A stretch of 64,000 bases of DNA from Apostichopus japonicus (lineage: Eukaryota > Echinodermata > Holothuroidea > Aspidochirotida > Stichopodidae). Made by a program: the position numbers and the translations under genes. The DNA is taken from NCBI RefSeq assembly GCF_037975245.1, contig NC_092576.1:45686111-45750110 (forward strand), in the 5' to 3' direction. Below the pieces are notes generated by a model. The model was given only the letters and a program-made list of their open reading frames with translations, had not been told where the DNA came from and ran no database searches. Shown here piece by piece: positions 60,512-64,000 of the stretch (position 1 is the stretch's first letter; each line of letters starts with the position of its first letter).

Positions 60512-63500
60512 TTGTTTCGTCAAGTTCATAGTTTTGATATTTCTTTTATAAAAACACATTTAATAAATCATGAAGAAGTAGATTCAAATTAAATGTAAAC
60601 CACATATATTTATGAGCCTACTTTTGTGATTTTTTCAATCCAAAATATGTTTATTATGATATATAATTTGGTGTTTAACTTTGTAAATAAGTTGAGTTTA
60701 ATGATATCAAATGGACAAAGACATTATATGAATTATGTTAACAAGTTTATTCTGTTCTCTTAGTAGTTTATGGATAAAAACAGTATATCTAAATTTTCGC
60801 TTTGCTTTACACGCCAGTCGCAAAAAATAAAACCCTTTTGGTAGAACAACTAAAAGGAACGTATGCCAACTTTTACAACGCTATAAAACCAGTTCCTTAC
60901 CAGCGGGAAAAGACGTACTGTGTACAATCTGTATTTGTAGAGGGTGGCATGTCTTGCCTAGAAGACAAAGCACTGGGAGACAAAGAGACATGGGAACCGA
61001 TACAATCTTACCAGGATATCTGGACTGATCCACGACTAAGATCGAAGAGAAGGATCATTGAGGGAGGTCCCGGTTACGGAAAGTCCACACTTTTCTTACA
61101 AATGGCTCATGATTGGTGTTCTAATGAAGGAAAGTCAGCTTTGAAAAATGTTCAAATACTCATTCTATTGAAACTTCGACAGTTAGCAGGCATCAGCTCG
61201 ATATATGAAGCTATCAGGATATTTCTCTTACCCAGGAACTCTAAACTTAAAAATCAAGACATTGAATCGATCTTGGACCAGTCCTCCTCTGTTGTAATGC
61301 TGTTCGACGGCTTTGACGAATATCCGGACTATGAAAATACAACAGATATTTTAGACATTATCCAGAGCAAAATGTATCCAAATTTTGACGTTATTCTGAC
61401 GACACGATTATCAGATCTTCCAAAGGACTTGGCCGCGGAAACAAAACGACTACGTCTCACAGGCTTTGGTAGTGAGGCTCAACATACTTACTTGAAGAAG
61501 GCAGTGACTAAAGACGATGTAGCTGCTGGTGAAAGGATTCAAAATGTTCTTTATGAAAACCCCATCTTCAGAGACCTCTGCCAAATTCCTCTCTTTTTTG
61601 TCATGTATGCCCATCTCAGTCAGAGGAGTAAGGAGTTACAGACTTGCACATCGGCTACAAGTTTCTTTCGTTATATGGTGTCATCCTTACATCAACATCT
61701 TAAGAGGAAGTTCAAAGATGAAAACGTGGAACAGGTCGATTTGCTAATAGAGAGAGAACATAAATCATTGGATAAGATTGCTTTTGAAAGCATCAGCGGA
61801 ACAGAACGAAAAACTTGTTGGAAGAGGAGTGACATCGCCGATTGCTTGGGAGAATCTTTGCTTGTTCAGTGTCTACGTGTTGGCACACTACAGGAAGAAG
61901 AGTTGACAGAATTCCACGACAGCCCTGGTATCAGAGCTCATGAACATGTAGAATACATAACCAATGTTACATTTTATCACGAGCTATTCTGCGAGTGGTA
62001 CGCAGCACATCACTTAGCTGATGCCGTAGAGAAGTTACACAGTAGCAGTGATGAAGGAGTTAGTGACGTATTGGATATTGTAGATCCATCCAAGCATCAG
62101 TATGTGTTTCGATTTGCTTGCGGGATCAACCTTACTGCTGCTGACGTAATCATAAGATATTTGAGCGGACTGATTGGAAGAAGTGAGATTGTTATTATGT
62201 GCATTCTTGAAAGAATAGGCTCTGTGGACAAGATTCTTGATGTCATGGAAAATCTGTGCTCCAATCCTATCCAAATCAAAGCGGATAACTCAAAAATACT
62301 TAACAGATCAACCCTACAGCTGTTGGAAATTGCTGACTTAAAAGAGGTAAATAAATCATCGAATTAAAACAAAATGGTAGCATTGTGTAGCTGAGAAACT
62401 TAACGATGTAATTAGCTACAGGAAAGGCACATTTGTGCTGTTTTTGTCTTTATGTTTCTCTTTCTTGAATAAGAATTACTGCCAACAGAGTTGAAAACGA
62501 TTTTATTGATTCTGGTTTTAGAAGTAGATCTGTTTAACTTTACACCATCTCGGGTCATGGTAGATATCATTACATGTGTGGAAACATCGTGGTAACTATT
62601 TTGTTGTTTCATCCCTATAGGTTAGCGTTTCAAGCTTGATTGTCAGTGAATGTTTCCACGCTGTCGAAGAGTCCCAGAAAGCGATTCTATTGACGTTTGA
62701 TCTTCAATTACCGATTCTTTCTACACTTAGAGAGCTTATAATTGATCAAAGTGGGAAAGAATTTCAGGAGGAGGAATTGAACGACGTGTTTACATACATT
62801 GCTAACTGTATACAATTAAAAATATTGAAGTAAGAGAATGTGTTTCTATGCTTATTGCTATACATCAATCAATCGATCATTCAAAAAACATTTATATATC
62901 GTTAATATCAACAACACTTGTTCAAAATGCACTACCAGACATATTAATAACACAACCGCAACTTATTTATCCATAGACACATTATTGAAACAGCAGCGAC
63001 TATGCTTGTTAAATGAAAGAGTTAATGACACTGGTCTAAGACAATCTACATACATAAAGCCAAAAATGTAAAACCTGGCTCATGAGTACAATTGGACGAG
63101 GTTAAGGAACGTCATATTTCTGGACTCACTCCACGATTAACAAGTATTGCTTAGTAATAAACTGTTTAGTGTCTGGCAGGTAGACAGATGCAGAACGAGA
63201 AATAAAGGACGTGCGTTCAGAAATGAACTGAATCAATGTCAGTAAACTTAACCTGCATAACTATGCGTAGTTACAGCACGTACCTGAAAATCGTGAATCA
63301 GAGAGTAGATATACTAAGTGAACTAACGAGCATAAGTTTAGTGAAGTTAACTAACTGTAGACAGTTATCTTTAAGAATGACAGTCATTTCTTGTAATACA
63401 TTAATTTCATTCATTAGGTTAAATCTGCATCTCTATCTTTGCTTTCTACTTAAAATAATATCATGTTATTGATGAGAGTATAGCAGTATCCACTGTCAGA

Positions 63501-63673
63501 AACAAGTACATGCCTTAAAATCAACAGTATATGTGATGTTGTTGGAGAAACTTCGCGTTTGGTATTTGATGTCGTTATTTTTTGTTTTGTTATTCATAGA
63601 TTTTCCGGATGCATTTTGCCTGACGTCATTAGGTCGACGTATTTGACAATTTTCTCTACAAGCGGTGCAACAG
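55100..63673 (+). CDS. Ig-TM-NACHT-LRR receptor (partial, continues past the right edge)
   Basis: Ten exons join in consistent phase to about 1130 residues: 55100-55160, 56513-56836, 57253-57897, 58361-58705, 59452-59571, 59920-59963, 60358-60397, 60818-62346, 62621-62829 and 63600-63673. Domains in order are a signal peptide (1-20), four Ig-like domains (about 21-458), a transmembrane helix (about 473-498) and a short cytoplasmic linker. Then come a NACHT ATPase (Walker [10 protein letters not shown] at about 609-617, Walker B LFDGFDE at about 688-694) and leucine-rich exons. NACHT proteins are usually soluble cytosolic sensors; here the ATPase is tethered under the membrane with a multi-Ig ectodomain. 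Since the last exon ends in phase 1 with a good donor, more LRR exons are expected beyond 64000. It is divergent to the minus-strand Ig and DED-like/LRR exons and shares Ig, B and C exon modules with them. Confidence 0.92.
55260..56100. repeat. About 91-bp degenerate tandem repeat in receptor intron 1
   Basis: The word tgttgttatg recurs at about 55361, 55544, 55635 and 55727, multiples of 91-92 bp, each with catgtaatgtccctgatgta-like and gttaatatacctggtagatg-like text. It decays after about 55800. Confidence 0.75.
56513..56836 (+). CDS. Receptor exon 2: first Ig-like domain, second cysteine missing
   Basis: A 324-nt exon, phase 1 to 1, acceptor ctgttctcag, donor gtaagc. It shows VGVVFCEFE and IHWYD (strand B Cys, strand C Trp). 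The strand F region reads [20 protein letters not shown] where D-x-x-x-Y-x-C is expected. The second disulfide cysteine is replaced by Thr. Confidence 0.85.
56859..56905 (+). ncRNA. U2 snRNA-like 5' segment in receptor intron 2
   Basis: The sequence attgcttctcggccttttgg, continuing ctaagatcatgtgtagtata then tgttc, matches the first 45 nt of metazoan U2 snRNA with about three mismatches. It includes the GUAGUA branch-site-pairing region. Downstream the U2 Sm site and later stem-loops are absent. Instead there is a small hairpin (ttccctttcgaggggaa) and unrelated, possibly structured sequence to about 57045. It is on the sense strand of the receptor, 22 nt after the exon 2 donor. A 3'-truncated U2 pseudogene or a chimeric small RNA gene are the options. 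Confidence 0.7.
57253..57897 (+). CDS. Receptor exon 3: second and third Ig domains
   Basis: A 645-nt exon, phase 1 to 1, acceptor caatgtacag, donor gtaaga. Ig 2 has [20 protein letters not shown] and [10 protein letters not shown]. Ig 3 has [19 protein letters not shown] and [19 protein letters not shown]. Two complete Ig folds are encoded in one exon. Ig 3 is the closest match to the Ig in the minus-strand exon at 50966-51284. Confidence 0.92.
58361..58705 (+). CDS. Receptor exon 4: fourth Ig domain
   Basis: A 345-nt exon, phase 1 to 1, acceptor tcaatgcag, donor gtaata. It has [20 protein letters not shown] and VTVECYSIG. It starts [12 protein letters not shown], parallel to [10 protein letters not shown] of Ig 2, so the Ig 2 and Ig 4 modules are duplicates, each with an extra Cys pair before strand B. 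Confidence 0.92.
58868..59280. mobile_element. Dispersed inverted-repeat element, copy B and a solo TIR unit
   Basis: 58868-59118 is the reverse complement of much of 47136-47390. Within it 58873-58983 has inverted ends ggctcgtacagtaactac and tagttgctgtaccagcc. A second unit at 59169-59272 has ends agctagtacagtaactactg and ccagtagtttttgtaccagct. These are MITE-like, with no coding capacity, in receptor intron 4. Confidence 0.65.
59452..59571 (+). CDS. Receptor exon 5: transmembrane helix
   Basis: A 120-nt exon, phase 1 to 1, acceptor ctttcatag, donor gtgagt. A polar stalk ([14 protein letters not shown]) precedes about 26 hydrophobic residues ([20 protein letters not shown] onwards), and the next exon starts with KLRRRPK, a positive stop-transfer. 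Topology: N terminus outside, NACHT inside. Confidence 0.93.
59920..59963 (+). CDS. Receptor exon 6: cytoplasmic juxtamembrane
   Basis: A 44-nt exon, phase 1 to 0, acceptor tttattag, donor gtaata. It encodes [15 protein letters not shown]. Basic residues next to the helix support an inside C terminus. Confidence 0.8.
60358..60397 (+). CDS. Receptor exon 7: cytoplasmic linker
   Basis: A 40-nt exon, phase 0 to 1, acceptor ttctttag, donor gtatgt. It encodes [13 protein letters not shown]. Together with exon 6 it leaves only about 28 residues between membrane and NACHT exon, too few for a death-fold domain. Confidence 0.78.
60405..60515. repeat. (TA)n/(TATG)n microsatellite in receptor intron 7
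   Basis: Alternating tatg and long ta runs. It gives spurious YIYIYI frames on both strands. Confidence 0.97.
60818..62346 (+). CDS. Receptor exon 8: NACHT domain
   Basis: One 1529-nt exon, phase 1 to 0, acceptor acacgccag, donor gtaaat. It holds the whole ATPase and helical modules. In order: [12 protein letters not shown]; Walker A in [16 protein letters not shown]; Walker B in [13 protein letters not shown]; sensor 1 region LTTRLSDLP; a proline motif [10 protein letters not shown]; and a helical motif [18 protein letters not shown], akin to FxHxxFQEFxAA of NLRs. The nucleotide-binding residues look intact, so ATP-driven oligomerisation is expected. The last 40 codons (through [19 protein letters not shown]) match the separate 120-nt A exons of the minus-strand gene. 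Confidence 0.95.
62621..62829 (+). CDS. Receptor exon 9: LRR B exon
   Basis: A 209-nt exon, phase 0 to 2, acceptor ccctatag, donor gtaaga. It encodes [39 protein letters not shown] and [11 protein letters not shown]. Length and phase are identical to the B exons at 37237-37445 and 33514-33722 on the opposite strand. Confidence 0.9.
63600..63673 (+). CDS. Receptor exon 10: LRR C exon
   Basis: A 74-nt exon, phase 2 to 1, acceptor attcatag, donor gtactt. It encodes [20 protein letters not shown], with the L/F-x-x-C-x-L-P signature of C exons, one codon shorter than the 77-nt form. A D exon is expected next, at or beyond the right edge. Confidence 0.82.
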
Positions 63674-63679
63674 GTACTT

Positions 63680-64000
63680 TATGTTGATGTTATATCAGAA
63701 CACTGTTGTCTTCTATCATTGTGTTTTACATATTGATTTAAAATAAATATAAAAAATACTTCAGAATAAGAAGCGAGTCATCAGAATGAATTGTGAACAT
63801 AACATGCATGAAGCGCAAATAGCGAAACATAATGTCTGTAATGGACTATACAAGGCTTTGTTTAGATGCATAATTTTTTGCGGTATTATATTAAAAAAAA
63901 AACATCTGATTTAGAATACAAAAGTTTTTGTTTTGTTTAAAGTAAATACACAAGCGGGCACATAAACTAGCTGGCAATGTGATATACAACATATATTTCA
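63680..64000. other. Receptor intron up to the window edge
   Basis: AT-rich, no exon recognised. The gene is expected to continue beyond 64000. Confidence 0.5.

Noticed and set aside
60338-60592. YIYIYI open frames on both strands
   Set aside because: Produced by the TA microsatellite in receptor intron 7.

Overview
This window is eukaryotic: genes are split into short exons with GT...AG introns, the sequence is AT-rich, and it is crowded with microsatellites, minisatellites, tRNA-derived SINEs and terminal-inverted-repeat elements. Metazoan ATG101 exons next to a modular NACHT/LRR/Ig receptor family point to a marine invertebrate deuterostome, most likely an echinoderm (a sea cucumber would fit). 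The species cannot be read from the sequence alone.

Layout. (1) 1-8.6 kb is repeat-rich intergenic or intronic DNA: an 811-bp TIR element, a SINE, a 383-bp direct duplication and a 304-bp tandem repeat. (2) 8.6-11.1 kb, minus strand: the first four coding exons of ATG101 (autophagy initiation complex). Exon 4 carries an in-frame TAA and the C-terminal half was not found in the window. (3) 18.0-46.0 kb, minus strand: a long gene with a death-effector-like domain exon followed by at least eleven small leucine-rich exons. These repeat as a four-exon cassette of 120, 209, 77 and about 53-89 nt with fixed phases. No NACHT exon is visible. Its introns hold a 3.5-kb TIR element with exact 400-bp tandem units, a LINE tail and a MITE with a perfect 10-bp target-site duplication. 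(4) A minus-strand signal-peptide + Ig exon at 51.0-51.3 kb may be the 5' end of that gene or a separate small gene. (5) 55.1 kb to the right edge, plus strand: a divergently transcribed gene for a cell-surface receptor. It has a signal peptide, four Ig-like domains, one transmembrane helix, a NACHT ATPase and leucine-rich exons, and it runs off the window.

Working model (inference). The two immune-type genes form a head-to-head pair built from the same Ig and LRR exon modules, with the signalling parts divided. The plus gene has the membrane anchor and NACHT ATPase but no death-fold domain. The minus gene has the death-fold domain and LRRs but no NACHT. This resembles paired sensor/executor NLRs of plants and is the best candidate here for an undescribed system. 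Exon boundaries were inferred by eye from splice sites, phase and homology between modules; no transcript evidence was available.
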